Source: Bimastos eiseni
Lineage: Eukaryota > Annelida > Clitellata > Crassiclitellata > Lumbricidae
Direction: 5' to 3'
Length of the DNA: 64,000 bases
NCBI GenBank assembly: GCA_959347315.1
Contig: OY365811.1
Span: 37,345,206 to 37,409,205, forward strand
The position numbers and the translations under genes are program-made. Positions 1 to 11,054 of this stretch are shown here, in pieces. Every line of letters starts with the position of its first letter. Within the stretch, counting starts at the first letter, position 1. The notes below the pieces were generated by a model. That model was not told the DNA's origin, did not search any database, and worked only from the letters and a program-made list of their open reading frames with translations.

Positions 1-225
1 GTGGTTAGTTGATTGCTTATCTTCCTCTTGCCTAAAACTAGAACTCTGTTAGGTGACTAAGGGCACGCCCTCTCTATCTCTCTGTCTGTCTCTCTCTCTG
101 TCTCTCACTGTGTGTGAGTGAGTGAATATTTGTCTATTACTTTCCACTTATTATGCTAATGGTTGTTGTTTTTCTGCAAAGCCTTGTTCATGTTCTTTGA
201 TTCTTGTTTTTCTTCTTCATTACAG
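1..225 (+). other. Musashi intron, 3' end
   Basis: Non-coding sequence before the first visible exon, with a short CT/TG simple repeat at about 70-125 and a polypyrimidine tract leading to the acceptor at 224-225. Confidence 0.8.
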
Positions 226-307
226 AATCCCTTCAGGACTACTTCTCAAGATTTGGTCAGATCCGCGAATGTGTGATCATGAAGGATTCGATCACCAAAC
301 GATCGAG
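226..307 (+). CDS. msi: Musashi exon A: RRM1, helix 1 to beta 3 start
   Basis: The exon begins after a pyrimidine-rich acceptor (ttcttcattacag) and ends at the donor gtgagc. It reads [20 protein letters not shown] followed by SITKRS, the part of RRM1 from helix 1 through beta 2 to just before RNP-1. The first two bases (aa) finish a codon begun in an exon outside the window, and the last two (ag) begin the Arg codon completed in exon B. RNP-2 of RRM1 must lie in the missing upstream exon. An overlapping 64-codon frame across this segment is not the coding frame. Confidence 0.93.
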
Positions 308-1395
308 GTGAGCTAATCATAGTTCTGTCCTTGTCTGATGCAGGTAGAGATTGTTTGAATTTAAAAATTGACTGGACGTCTCTTCAATTTTAATTGTGAA
401 TCGTGAACAATGCTTTCATAACAGTGATGATTTATAATATTTATATTTTTTCCTTTTGTTTGAAGTTGTTTTTCTGAGTTCTTCTGATTTGTGTTTGCAA
501 CAATGGCTTTGATTATGTTTTTGTATTCCATTTGTGATAATTGCAATTATTTTATAGAAATCTCTAACAATTTCTATTTCTTAAACTGTTTGTATAAATT
601 TACCCATTTGGGCTCTATATATGAAGTTACCATATCTTAAGTTTTCTTCTATTTATGCTGTTTCTGATCATTTTGGCAGTTATTCCTCAATTTCTGGTTT
701 TATTATGCTGTTTCTGATAATTTGTACATTATAAATACCCATCATTTGTGTTATTATTTTCCAAAATTTATGAATATATCTGATATCTCATCTGTAGACT
801 ATCACTTTGTTAACCACACTGAATTTCTACTGGAATTGTTCCCAATTTACCAATTTATTTTTTATTTCTATTTATTTTATTATGATTTGTAAGTAATCCC
901 TATATGTGAACAATCCCATTTCATTTATTTTACTATTTCCCCAAATTTCTGAATTTATGTGTTATTTCTTTTCATAAATTTTTAACTCATAAACAATCCA
1001 TTTATTACGCTGCCATGTTACCAATTTCTGATTTGTCGTTTCCTGTAATTTGCGAATTGTGTTAGGGAAGGGATTTTGTCGCTAAGTGCTCCATTTTTAG
1101 TGCTCGTTTTCCAATGCGCCGCCGCCATTTTGTGCATCCTAGACGACGGTTGTGCTACGCCGCTTGCAAATGAAATTAACCATGCAGAATTTGTCGCAGC
1201 GATTTTAATACCGCGGATTGTTGTGGCTTTGCATCTTCTCATGACAGGCAATTCGTTACAAGGTTCGGGCGGCCAGTCTAGCGGTCATTCGACTGACCAT
1301 TCGTAGTCTTCCGGTTTTGATCGATGAGGAAAATGGGCAGCATGTTTATTTCTTTCCTGACTGACCAACGTTTGTGGTGTGCAGATGCAGTGTGG

Positions 1396-1720
1396 CCTTC
1401 TGCTTATCATGACATAAATTGTTTGGTATTTGATGACAATAGTCATTGTGGTCTATAGTGTTCGACTAGTGGGGACATCAATTGTTTGATATTCAAGGAC
1501 AATAGTATTCTGCTCGTAAATACTTCAATTGTTTTATTTTGATGACAATAGTTTTCTGATAGTGTGTACATAAATTGCTTTGCTTTGATGACAATGGCTT
1601 CTGCTATTGTGGACATCAATTGTTTTTGTTTTGATGACAATATAGTATTCTGCTAGTGTTGGTATAAATGTTCTGGTATTTGATGACAATAAGCTTTCTG
1701 GTCAACAGTATTTGGTAACT
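1396..1720 (+). repeat. Minisatellite, degenerate ~46-bp unit
   Basis: About six copies of a unit containing ataaattgttt and ttgatgacaatagt recur at roughly 1407, 1473, 1525, 1570, 1615 and 1664. Spacing varies from about 45 to 66 bp. Confidence 0.75.
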
Positions 1721-2694
1721 AAACATAAATTGTCTGGAAGTCGATCCTATCATCAATGCAGCAACATAGCAATTGGTGTGTCCTATAGTCAGGCATTTAT
1801 TTTGGCCCAGATGATTTTGCTTGACAGTGGTGTTTGATGTTAGCCACCGTGGGATTAAGTGACCCTTGAGGCGTGGAATGCTGTCCATTTTATTGTATAG
1901 TAAAACTGTACTTTACTGCTTATCTACAGGGCTGACTACGTCGATTCGCCTCATAATATATTTAGTATTTTATTGCATTTTGCCCATTTTATTGTATTTT
2001 ATTGTATTTTGTTTCATTTACTGTTTGTTTTATGTAAGATGTGGTCGTACGGATATACATGTTGTAACGTATAACATATAGATTTTAGTGTTGCACAATA
2101 CATATTGTAATGTATTCTGCTATTAGGTTGTAATGGGTTGTACTGAAGTTGCATATTTTTGTTTTAGAAATTGTATCATATTGTATTGGAAGACTGGTGG
2201 AAATGTCTATAACTCATACTGTACTGTGTTGTAACTTTATGCTGTTGTTTATTCAGGTTATAAATATACTAGGTGATTGGCCGTCCCAAGACTGTTAAAA
2301 AAAGTTTGAAAACGTGTTTATTTCAATGTGCGGGACATTACTAAGGAGTCAGGAACTTGAGAGTTCTTAAATCTCGTTGTAGACAATGTTTACTCAATAT
2401 TCTTTTCACTGTTTTGAAGCTTTCCTTGAAAATTACCCACTTTTATCAAAATTGTCAACTTGTGTGAACGGAGTTCTTCTGTCTTGATAGAGTGATGTAA
2501 AGTTGGCTGTGAGAGAAAACACTGGCTCATTCAAGTGGCAATGCACTTCTATGTTCAGACATGTGATCCTGAGGTGTGTTGATGGTCATTGCATATGTGG
2601 GCACGATTGTAAATTGATGTAGCTTCAAGATGAAGAGAAGATTGACGTCTCTTAGTGACGAATAAATTCGTGGAATAAATTAAACATCTCCTCT

Positions 2695-3195
2695 GTTGCA
2701 TTGAGAAGCAATTTCTGCTGTGATTAATTATTAATGAAAGGATCTTAAGAAGCTCATTAAAAATGACAATAAATTCCTTCAGTGACTGTTTACCAATCAG
2801 TTTATCAATATTGTACATTACAAATTTTATGCATATGATTTTGGTAACTTATATCTATTAAAACGTAAAAGAAAAGCTGATACCATTGGAAGTAAGAGAG
2901 AAATGGCTAAGATGGCTGTCCAAAGTCTGTCAGTTTGATCCCAATCTTTCTATTAGTGAAAATATGATAAGAAGTGCATTAATAACGACAATGAATTACT
3001 TCAACGAGGATTGCATAACTAACAAATGAATTTATCAGTATGGCAGTTTCCACAGTTTACAAACTTATGGCACTATTTGAAACACAGTGCCTTTAAGAGA
3101 CCATTTCTACTCTAATTAAATCATTAGTGAAAAGATCCTGAGAAGCACATAAAAATGACGATAAAATCCTACAATAAAATACTGTGCATTCTGTA
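2695..3195 (+). repeat. Degenerate interspersed repeat, three copies
   Basis: Related blocks at about 2705-2830, 2945-3060 and 3110-3195 share the order: attagtgaaa, gatcctgagaagc, ttaaaaatgacaataaa, then a sequence like ttcagtgac. The first two also share atcagtttatcaatat-like ends. This is an old tandem duplication or clustered insertions. Confidence 0.55.
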
Positions 3196-3705
3196 AAGTT
3201 TATTGTGGCCCTCTAGTGAAGGTGGCTGGTACTCAGCTCCACCTGCGCATCATGTGTCTAGTGTAACGACGCAGTTAGAAAACGCGTAACATTACAGAAC
3301 TTCGCACAGAGCTTCATACTCTTATCACCTATTATATTGGCAACATAAATTTTGTATGTAGTTTGTGTACAAGTGCGCATACTGTGTTGTACTGTCAGAT
3401 TATTTAATGTATAAAACATAAATTATAAATGATGAATGTATTTATTTGTGGTGTCTTGTATTGTTAGGGTATGCATAATTTTGCGATAGTTGTCGTTGAG
3501 GTAGTGGATCCTGTGCTCTGTTGGCTGGAGATGTTGCTTGTACCAGGCATGAAACTGGCTGGGTCTGGGGGCTCTGATAGAAAAGCGCCAGGTCATGGGA
3601 AGGTCATGAGAGAACAGCCAGCTGTGAACTGGACCGTGGAAGATGGATGGCTATAGTTACTGCAGCTGGATTCTCGAATCTCTCTCTCGCTGCAAACGAC
3701 CAGAA

Positions 3706-4060
3706 GAGTGGAACGATGATGATAGTGATAGTTGTGGTGGAGTAGGTTGGAGGGTTCTTGTGGGATGGTGGTGGTGTGATGGTGATAGTGATGAATAATG
3801 GTCCTGGTCTGTTGGTGGTGGTGTGATGGTGATGATGATGACAGTGGTGGTGGACTGGTGGCTGATGGTGGTGTGGTGATAGTAGTGGTGTGGTCATGGT
3901 GAGTGATGTAGCGATGATTAGTCGTCATGGTAATGGTTCTGTTGATAGTGGTGTGGTCATGGTGGTGGTGGTGTGGTCATGGTGATAGTGGTCTTCCTAG
4001 TGATGTGGTGATGCAATGGTGATAATAGTGCTGGTGGTGCTGCTTATGGTTACAGTGATG
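3706..4060 (+). repeat. GTGATGG/GTGGTG-rich minisatellite
   Basis: Irregular copies of gatggtggtggtgtgatggt with G/A variants. It produces His/Thr-rich open frames on the - strand that are artefacts. Confidence 0.9.
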
Positions 4061-4289
4061 AGGACCACTCACAGTGGGTCGTTGTGGGCAGTAATTTCTC
4101 GTTTTAGAACTCATTTGTCTGAACTCGGGGCCTCGCGGTTCTAGAGGTTTTCTATTGGCATATTGCAAGGAATTGTTTTGCTTTCACGTGTGTGGTGTCA
4201 TCAAGCAACTCTCCTAGACTAAGTTGCTCAACGAAAACTCAATGGTTTGATTATGCAGAGATAGTGTCAGTTGACCGAACCCTACACAA

Positions 4290-4495
4290 TGCAAGATTCG
4301 AAGGAGGAAGAAGTAAAGGCAGACCAAGACTACGTTTTGGGTAGGCAACATAAATGAGGACTTAACATTGCCTGGATTAACACTAAGGGATCATTGGATT
4401 GTAAAAATGACCGTGCACAGTGGAGGTCGTTTATTCGTACCCATAGTCTCCAAATGAGTGGCATCGGGAGCTGCTGCCGCTGTTGATGATAGTGA
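4290..4495 (+). mobile_element. 3' end of RTE-like non-LTR retrotransposon (decayed)
   Basis: With frameshifts allowed, the + strand reads GRSKGRPRLRFG, then NEDLTLPGLTLRDHW, then DRAQWRSFIRTHSLQMSG. This is the usual C-terminus of endonuclease/reverse transcriptases of this type (GRPRLRW, EDL, LTL-DA, R-WRSFIRTH). It ends in a TGATGATAG tail. Stops and shifts show it is dead. Confidence 0.75.
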
Positions 4496-5399
4496 AGTGA
4501 TACATAAGTGTTTTACTTTTATCTGTATGCCTCCGTAGAGTTTCAGACTTTCAGTACAGTCACTTCGATTATTGTGTTACCATTTTTACCTTCTTTAATG
4601 TATTTTCTTTATCTTAATTTTTCTGAAAATGTTCTATAATGCGTTGAAGCAATTGTTACCGTTGCCTTATTAACCGTCGTCTGACACCCATGCGCAGTGC
4701 CTGGCCTATAAAGGCCTTGCTGGTTGTGCCAGTGTTGTTATTGTCGGTGTTGGTGTTGTGGTTGGTGCTGGTGCTGGTGCTCAATGGTGCTGTTGGCGGT
4801 TGTGCGGAGCGTTTCGATGATGAAAGAAAGCAGGAATTGCTAAGAGGTGCTTTTGCCAAACGGGCGCCTGCATGTAGGCGGGCACAGAAACACCTGTTAT
4901 TTAGGGCCCTAGATTGCGTCCGATTGCGTACGTAGATACGACTGTTGTTCATTCCCGGCGGAAGGGCGTGTTCAGAAGTGGAGATGGGGAGGAGGACAGA
5001 AGGGTGGGGGAGGTGGAGTTTTGGGTCTTGACCCTTCGGCTGGTGTCATTCGGTGCCGCTTGCCCGTTTCATTTAATAAGCGTTTTCTTTGTTGGAGAGA
5101 GAACAGACAGACAGGCGGGCAGAGGCAGGCAGACAGACGGTTTCTCGGTCCTGTTTGGCGTAATATTATATGGTGTGAAGGCGCTTATTTCGATGTGTGG
5201 ACTGGTGTGTGGGTGGTACTAAGCGTAGGATGGAATAAGGATGGAGGGATGGATGGAGGTGGATGGTATATGAAGTATGGGACACTTGAGAGGACACTGG
5301 GATGGATGGATGGATGAATCACGAATGGATTGATAAATGCATCGATAGATGGATAGATTGTTTATTGGATGGACGGAATTTTCCTATGATCTGATCCAT

Positions 5400-5645
5400 C
5401 GTCGGCCATGAGGATGAGTGAATTGGTTAAGGCATTGATCCTGAAGGACCAATTGATTTTCCATTCTTACATCCAGATGACGGTGCTTTATGTTGCTGAA
5501 GAACTTTCATTAGGATCCGATATAATTATTTCATTATCTTAACTGAATTTTATTACATGAGCAATACAAGGAACTATGAGTGCCTTTGAGAAGATGTCTT
5601 TGTAAAGGCAATATATAAATGAACGAATGACGAATGAACGAACGA
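5400..5645 (+). mobile_element. Probable tRNA-derived SINE with L2/CR1-like tail
   Basis: The 5' part contains a tRNA A-box-like segment (tgaattggttaaggcattg, 5418-5436). The 3' part ends ttgtaaaggcaatatataaatgaacgaatg, like other SINE tails in the window, followed by a gaacgaatg repeat. A clear B box is not seen. Confidence 0.45.
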
Positions 5646-6060
5646 GTGCCTTGATTAATTGATGATATTAATGAGTGTTAATTACCGTCGATTACTGAAC
5701 TTGAACATCTTGGTCTGTGTTTTGCTAAATTTCCATAGCCATGTGAAAACCTATTCAGTTATCTGTTGTTTGGGGGTCGAAAAGATGTTTTACAAAATGT
5801 TGTGATTACAGTTCTGCTTGCTGATATTCCAGAGCCTAAAGTATATTTTTTCTGCAACAAAGTTGGAGTGTGTAGTTTTAATTTGTTTAGAGACTAGCCC
5901 GAGTAGCCTCAATCAAAGTTACTCATTATTCAGTCTAATGCTAGAAAATTTGCCAACCAGTTCAAATAAAGTTTGGCAGTTCGAGGAAAAGCGTGCATTG
6001 ACATCTCTGTATATTTGCAACGCTTGTATTCCCAACAGTGTGACCCAATTGATCTGGTAT

Positions 6061-6262
6061 CATTATTATGTATATGTGACAGTGCGGCCTAATTTATCTT
6101 GTCTTATTATTATGTATATGTGACAGTGTTTCCTAATTTATCTTGTCTCATTATTATGTATATGTGACAGTGTGGCCATATTTATCTTGTCTCATTATTA
6201 TGTATATGTGACAGTGTGGCCTAATTTATCTTGTCTCATTATTATGTAGATGTAACAGTGTG
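6061..6262 (+). repeat. 44-bp minisatellite, ~4.6 copies
   Basis: Units begin at 6061, 6105, 6149, 6193 and 6237, each starting cattattatgtatatgtgac and ending taatttatcttgtct. Copies are nearly identical. It lies about 60 bp before the acceptor of Musashi exon B. Confidence 0.95.
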
Positions 6263-6322
6263 ATGCAAATTGGTATTGCAGTGATTATTGTTACTGAAGT
6301 GATATTTTCTGTTGTATTTCAG

Positions 6323-6407
6323 AGGGTTTGGTTTCGTTACATTTACCGATCCAACAAGTGTAGAGAAAGTTCTGGCCAGTTCTCCGCATCAATTGGACTC
6401 AAAAACA
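6323..6407 (+). CDS. msi: Musashi exon B: RRM1 RNP-1 and domain end
   Basis: Acceptor tgtatttcag, donor gtgagc. The first base completes the split Arg codon, giving [20 protein letters not shown] and then SPHQLDSKT. This holds RNP-1 (RGFGFVTF), whose aromatic residues stack on RNA bases in this family, and the C-terminal helix and last strand of RRM1. The exon ends in phase 0. The acceptor is CAGAG; use of the second AG would shift the frame, so 6323 is the only acceptable start. Confidence 0.94.
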
Positions 6408-7019
6408 GTGAGCACGACAACTCTCGTTTACGACTCTCTTGCGGTCCACAGATCGAAGATGATCAGTTTGATCCTTTGTTTCTGTTTATGTGTTGTAGGA
6501 TCTACTTTTCATAACTTTTATTTTGGAACCTAGCTGTTGAAACCTAGATTTTGAAAAAAATCTAGATTTCCGAACCTATAGATTTCCGAACCTATAGATT
6601 TCCGAACATAGACCTATAGATTTCCGAACCAATAGATTTCTGAACTTGGATTTCCTAACTTAGATTTACGAAATTTGATTTCCAAATTGAAATTTCCATA
6701 CTTCAATTTTCGAACTATGATTTCTGAACTTAGATTTCCGAATTTTGATTTCCGAACTTTAATTTCAGAACGTTCATCCTGTAAATGTTTGTTCTACTTG
6801 GGTATTAATTAGTTTTCATTCTCAACTAAAGACTTATTATCATTTTTAAATTGCTGCCTCTCCGTATTTGTAAACTGTGCCTCTGCATATTGACCTGAAT
6901 TTATACATTGTCAGTATAAATTATTTATTGCAAATAATTACATGAATTGTGTAAATGAGTAATATTTACTTATTTTCATAATTCATATATACTTTATGTA
7001 ATGTATGCTCGTTTTTCAG
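6408..7019 (+). other. Musashi intron B-C (612 bp)
   Basis: Contains a degenerate array (about 6548-6780) of units like gatttccgaacctata, roughly 16-18 bp, which decay toward the 3' side. The rest is AT-rich with no features seen. Confidence 0.85.
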
Positions 7020-7073
7020 ATCGATCCAAAAGTAGCTGTACCAGTTCGACAAACGATCCAGTCCCAGCCAAAG
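7020..7073 (+). CDS. msi: Musashi exon C: inter-RRM linker
   Basis: A 54-bp, phase-0 exon between acceptor gtttttcag and donor gtaggc. It encodes IDPKVAVPVRQTIQSQPK. The IDPKVA start is the standard continuation of DSKT in Musashi RRM1; the rest is the linker that places RRM1 next to RRM2. Vertebrate proteins carry an RRAQPKMVTRTKK-type linker here, so the middle of the linker is divergent. As an 18-codon symmetric exon it could be skipped without changing frame. Confidence 0.92.
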
Positions 7074-7111
7074 GTAGGCTTTTGTAACAGTGACTCCATA
7101 TATATAAAGGT

Positions 7112-7235
7112 TTGCTTTGCTTTTTAACCCTCTGTAGCATTCGCAATTTGCTTTTAACCTAAGTAGCATTCGCAATTTGCTTTTAACCTCCGTAGCATTC
7201 GGCATTTACTTTTTAACGTTTGTAGGCCTATGCAT
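7112..7235 (+). repeat. ~30-bp tandem repeat, about 4 copies
   Basis: Units read like tttgcttttaacctccgtag followed by cattcgcaa. The first three are close copies and the fourth is decayed. Confidence 0.85.
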
Positions 7236-7619
7236 TCTTGCTGTACTTTTTAATTGGGAGCATTCTCTGTTTATTTTTGCTGGTATGAATCCTCAAGTGC
7301 TTCTCTACATCTGCTAGTCAATGTTTTTCCTCAGCTAGGCTGCATTGGGCTTAACCTGTGCAGTCTGTGTGTCTGCCTTTCTGTCTGTCAGTATGTCTGC
7401 CTGTGTATGAGTCTTTGGCTTTTCAAAATGGCCAGCATTCTATTTTGCTGTTTTACTCTATCTGCTCATCTCGGTTTTTGTATTTTGCTTCTGGTTGGTG
7501 TCTTTTCTGTGTGCTGTTTTGCGTAGTATAGACTCTGTAGAACGTGAGACTCGCTGACAGTCACTGTGTACACTACTACGCATTTTGTCTTCATAGCTCT
7601 TCGGAATTAGATTATATTT

Positions 7620-8260
7620 TTGAGGTCGGGGCCCCAGTGGACGCCGACTTTGGACAAGTTCAGCGCTGATTTAGGGGCGTCTTGAGCTTTCCGTGGCTAC
7701 AGAACCTCGTAATGAAGACGGTGCTTCAGTAGAATGAATTTACACGGACAGAATCTAATCAAACGGCTGGGCAGACGACATTTCACAGTGAGGAGACATG
7801 GACCACACATAATAAGTTTTTGCATCAGTTCGGGTGGGAGTTAGAGCAAGTCGAAGCGAACATGACTGTAAAGGGTAACAGAAGGGAGGCGTATCGGACG
7901 CGAGGGAAGTCAACGGGACGGTGTGAACGGATAAAATGATCCAGATAGGCGAAACTAGCTAATTTCGTCGGACCAAAGACGGCGCCATGAACCGGGAAAT
8001 TGAAGGGGTCTTTTCTAGCTCGTCGTTGACGTCGTCGACATGGCGGGCGGACAGCTTAATCTAAATCCGAATTCTGATGTCAATTCCGTCTCGGAGACGA
8101 GTATGTCGCTTATCTGGTCAGTGTATCTGCTGAAATCATGGTCCAGAAGTGGACGTCGATCGGATTGGTTTGGATGCCGACGGTTTTATTGTTTCCCTCG
8201 GCCGCTGAGCGGGCGCTGTGATGTCGGGAGTTTATGGGGGTGAGGGATATGTTTCTGGTA
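7620..8260 (+). other. CpG-rich intronic patch with possible cryptic first exon
   Basis: This stretch is much richer in CG than its surroundings and free of microsatellites. At 8040 an ATG in good context opens a frame reading MAGGQLNLNPNSDVNSVSET, followed directly by a donor-like GTATGT (8101). The phase (1) does not fit exon D (phase 0), so a Musashi isoform start is not supported. Enhancer, internal promoter or chance are all possible. Confidence 0.3.
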
Positions 8261-9043
8261 GAAAAACATCGAGAATTAAAGAAGTAAACAATTTTACAAG
8301 ACCGGGCAGGCAGCCCTTTAGTCTTTTGCAAGTCCTTTTGTTTCCCAGTGTATACCTTACCAGTATTTCCAGGGGCATTTTTACGAACTCTATACGTTTC
8401 CCAGTTGGGAATATGGGCTCCACTTGTACATGCTGGCAGGGTGTGACTCTTGTGGTTAGTTTCCCAGATATTTTGATGACTTCAATGCATTCCCTATATG
8501 TTTGATTTCTGTTAATCTTTGATTGTTTTTAGGATCTCTTGTAGTCACTGTCGGCCTACAAACCTTTTTACTTTCTGGTTTTATTAGGCAACCTGAGCCC
8601 TAAAGAATTTCATGTTTTGCCTGCTCCAAAACTTAGATGGGACCGAATGTGCCTTACCAATTGAAGCCCATGTCAGAGGTAGTTTTATTCATTTAAGGGG
8701 TGGGGGATGGGTGTAATAGATTTGGCACAGTGTCAGCTAGTGTCAGCTGTTGACAGACCTAGGCCTAGATTATTGTGAAAGGAGTGTATGTATTGGTTGG
8801 CTTGTTTGGTATACTATATATTTCCAGATATCTGTTGTAGCCCCAGCAGGTGGGCTGAGGTGACAGCTTTATACATCCAGTCATGTTCTTTCCTCCACTC
8901 TTTGAACTGAACAATTTGCAGTCCTGTAATTTATTCCATATATGTGCAGTTGTACACCTATGGTTGAGCAGCATATCCTAAATACATCTGAATGTACAGA
9001 GACAGATTCAACTATGCCCTAAATGTATGTTTGTATTTATCAT

Positions 9044-9105
9044 TGTCATCATCATCAGTGATGCCAGCCATTTGGCGGGGATGGTATGAATAAATTATAT
9101 CTTTG
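9044..9105 (-). mobile_element. RTE-like 3' end, short fragment
   Basis: On the - strand the sequence reads tttattcataccatccccgc, then aaatggctggcatcactgat and a GATGATGATG tail, matching the FIRTH-MAGI-N end seen in other copies. Confidence 0.5.
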
Positions 9106-9785
9106 TTGTCAAGTCCATTGCTTCCCATTGCTTCCTTCGTTGTATACATTCCAAAGATGGTATGTCCTCATATTAATATGTTGTCTATCACATGTGTAAT
9201 CTTTGTCTACCTTTGTTCTTTTCCTTGGAAGTTTGCATGTGTGGAATTTGGACAATTGTCATTGCACGCTGTTACGTAGACAGTAATCCGATTTATACAT
9301 TAGATGTGTAGGGCATTTGTACGGTATTTGTTCAGTATAACTTCAGTATATCAAATTTCATTACTTTGTATATATATCAAGCCTGTGTGTAGTTGACCTG
9401 CAGTTGACCTGACTACAGCCAACAAAAATTCAGACGTGAATCTGTTTCATCCGTCATGGATGTCTGGCCTGTTGGAGAGGCATTCTTCATTCCTGTTGGG
9501 TAGCAGATACTTTTGCTCTGTCTAGGATTAGCTAATTGATGACTATCAGATGTTTCGTTTTCGTGAATGGCTGGAGGCACGAAACAATTAATGATGCACG
9601 TGTATGTCTGTTTCCCTGGGAGGGGGTGTGTGGATTAAGTCGTGTACTCTTATTTCACATTCCAACTCTGGCGGCAATGCCGCCATTCACATATCTAAAC
9701 CATAGAGATTTTTAAGGGCAACAGTTCCAAGATCACACTTTACAATGACAGACCATGCTATTCATCTTCTGGAAAATAGTCTCAT

Positions 9786-9898
9786 TTGCGAAATTTGACA
9801 ACAGGGTGTGTGTTTAATATGGCTTCAAAAAGAGAAGAATCTCTGACACAACAGGGTGCGTTTTTAATACGTCATCAAAAGAAAAGCATCCGTGGATG
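9786..9898 (+). repeat. ~53-bp direct duplication
   Basis: Two copies of a segment containing acaacagggtg, a run of T, aatatggcttcaaaaagaga-like sequence and gaagcatc lie back to back with several mismatches. Confidence 0.7.
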
Positions 9899-10119
9899 AC
9901 AGAATAAATGTGTTATTCTTCTTCTTCTGCTTGGTCTTAGTTTTCGTCTAGGTAGATATACATGACTAAATCTAAAGGTAAATTATTGTCATTAATGGTT
10001 CCAGAAACCTCAAACAAAAGCGCCAGAGAGAACCATAAAAGCGTGCTGACATTTTAGGAATGCAGTATGAATGGAGAAATCTGATTGGCATCAGTGCCAA
10101 TCCTATCTTTATGTGAACC

Positions 10120-10272
10120 CTATTCTAAGTTGAACATAAATAAGACCATACTAATAACACTATGGGGCGCAATGGACTTGACAAATGACAAAGAACAATG
10201 GAGTTCATTTGTTCGTACCCATCACCAAGAGATGGCTGGCTTCAGGAACTGATGATAATGATGATGATGCTA
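10120..10272 (+). mobile_element. RTE-like 3' end with GAT tail
   Basis: The + strand reads LITLWGAMDLTNDKEQWSSF then VRTHHQEMAGFRN and a stop, followed by a tgatgataatgatgatgatg tail. It is the least damaged copy of this C-terminus in the window. Confidence 0.75.
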
Positions 10273-10374
10273 CACTTTAATTACCATATTTTACAGACAT
10301 TGTTGTTCTAGGAACTTCCGGTTTAGATTTAGTCAAACAGAAATCTTTCTGAGTTTTTTGCATCATATGGCAGA

Positions 10375-10412
10375 AATGGGTACGAATAAAGGATCTCTAC
10401 TGCCCTGCTTGA
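10375..10412 (-). mobile_element. RTE-like 3' end, minimal fragment
   Basis: The - strand contains gtagagatcctttattcgta followed by cccatttctgcc, the same cagtggaggtcgtttattcg-type segment as the other copies, in opposite orientation to the copy 100 bp upstream. Confidence 0.45.
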
Positions 10413-10589
10413 ATTTTGAAATACTGAATTGAAGGTCACTTTGCTCTTTAACTACTGCTGAAGATTAGCTTGAAATTACTAATTATTATTATTTTATATT
10501 TTTCTTACTAGCTTTTGCCAAGTATTAACAGATTCCTCATTTATTAAAATTTTACATGGGGTGCAAAATCCCAAGTGCGTCTTAGGTTG

Positions 10590-11001
10590 CATCGGTCGAC
10601 CTTCATCCCAGCTCCATTAAAAAAATGCAATCCGTCCTAACTCAGCACCGCTGAGTTCACCGCTGAGTTCAGCAACGCTGAACTCCAGTGCCACTGTAAC
10701 AAAATCACGAGTTCAGGGAATAAAGGCGTATTTCGATCTATTGGCGGCGGCTGCCCAATTTGCGGCTTCACCTGTCCCTGTTGATGTTGCTGTCAGATTG
10801 GACATGGCAAATGTGTCCGAAACGGTCACGTCCCAACTGAGGTACCGTCCACATGACCACGGGATAAGTGTCACGCCGTCCGGGCGTTTGCCACTCTTCT
10901 GATGAGAAGGGAGATGGTTGAGCATGCTGTGCCGTTGTTGTCTGCCTGCCAGCGTTTTTCTGCGGGTAAGACCGTGAAACACTCTGGCCACAGCTACACA
11001 A
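10590..11001 (-). pseudogene. Reverse-transcriptase-type retrotransposon C-terminal fossil
   Basis: The - strand reads GLTRRKTLAGRQQRHSMLNH, then, after an apparent internal deletion, KRPDGVTLIPWSCGRYLSWD, VTVSDTFAMSNLTATSTGTG and NRSKYAF, then past a stop FVTVALEFS and LGRIAF. The RR-AGRQ-RHSMLN, KRPDGVTLIPW, WD-T--DTFA and KYA motifs are those of a very common C-terminal region of invertebrate non-LTR retrotransposon proteins, recognised from memory. About 20 residues normally present between RHSMLN and KRPDG are missing. An in-frame stop after KYAFIP shows it is dead. It stops about 50 bp from the 836-bp repeat. Confidence 0.8.
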
Positions 11002-11054
11002 ATAAAGTTACTGCTTGAGGCAAGCGGAGACTCAATGCAGTAACGGGAGGTCCT

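Larger units (their letters stand above)
308..6322 (+). other. Musashi intron A-B (6.0 kb)
   Basis: AT-rich sequence with no exon that I can support. It carries minisatellites (about 1396-1720, 3706-4060 and 6061-6262), a three-fold degenerate repeat (2695-3195), a retrotransposon 3' end (4290-4495) and a probable SINE (5400-5645). Confidence 0.8.

Noticed and set aside
3593..3928. His/Thr-rich - strand frames (111 and 97 codons)
   Set aside because: Artefact of the GTGATGG minisatellite.
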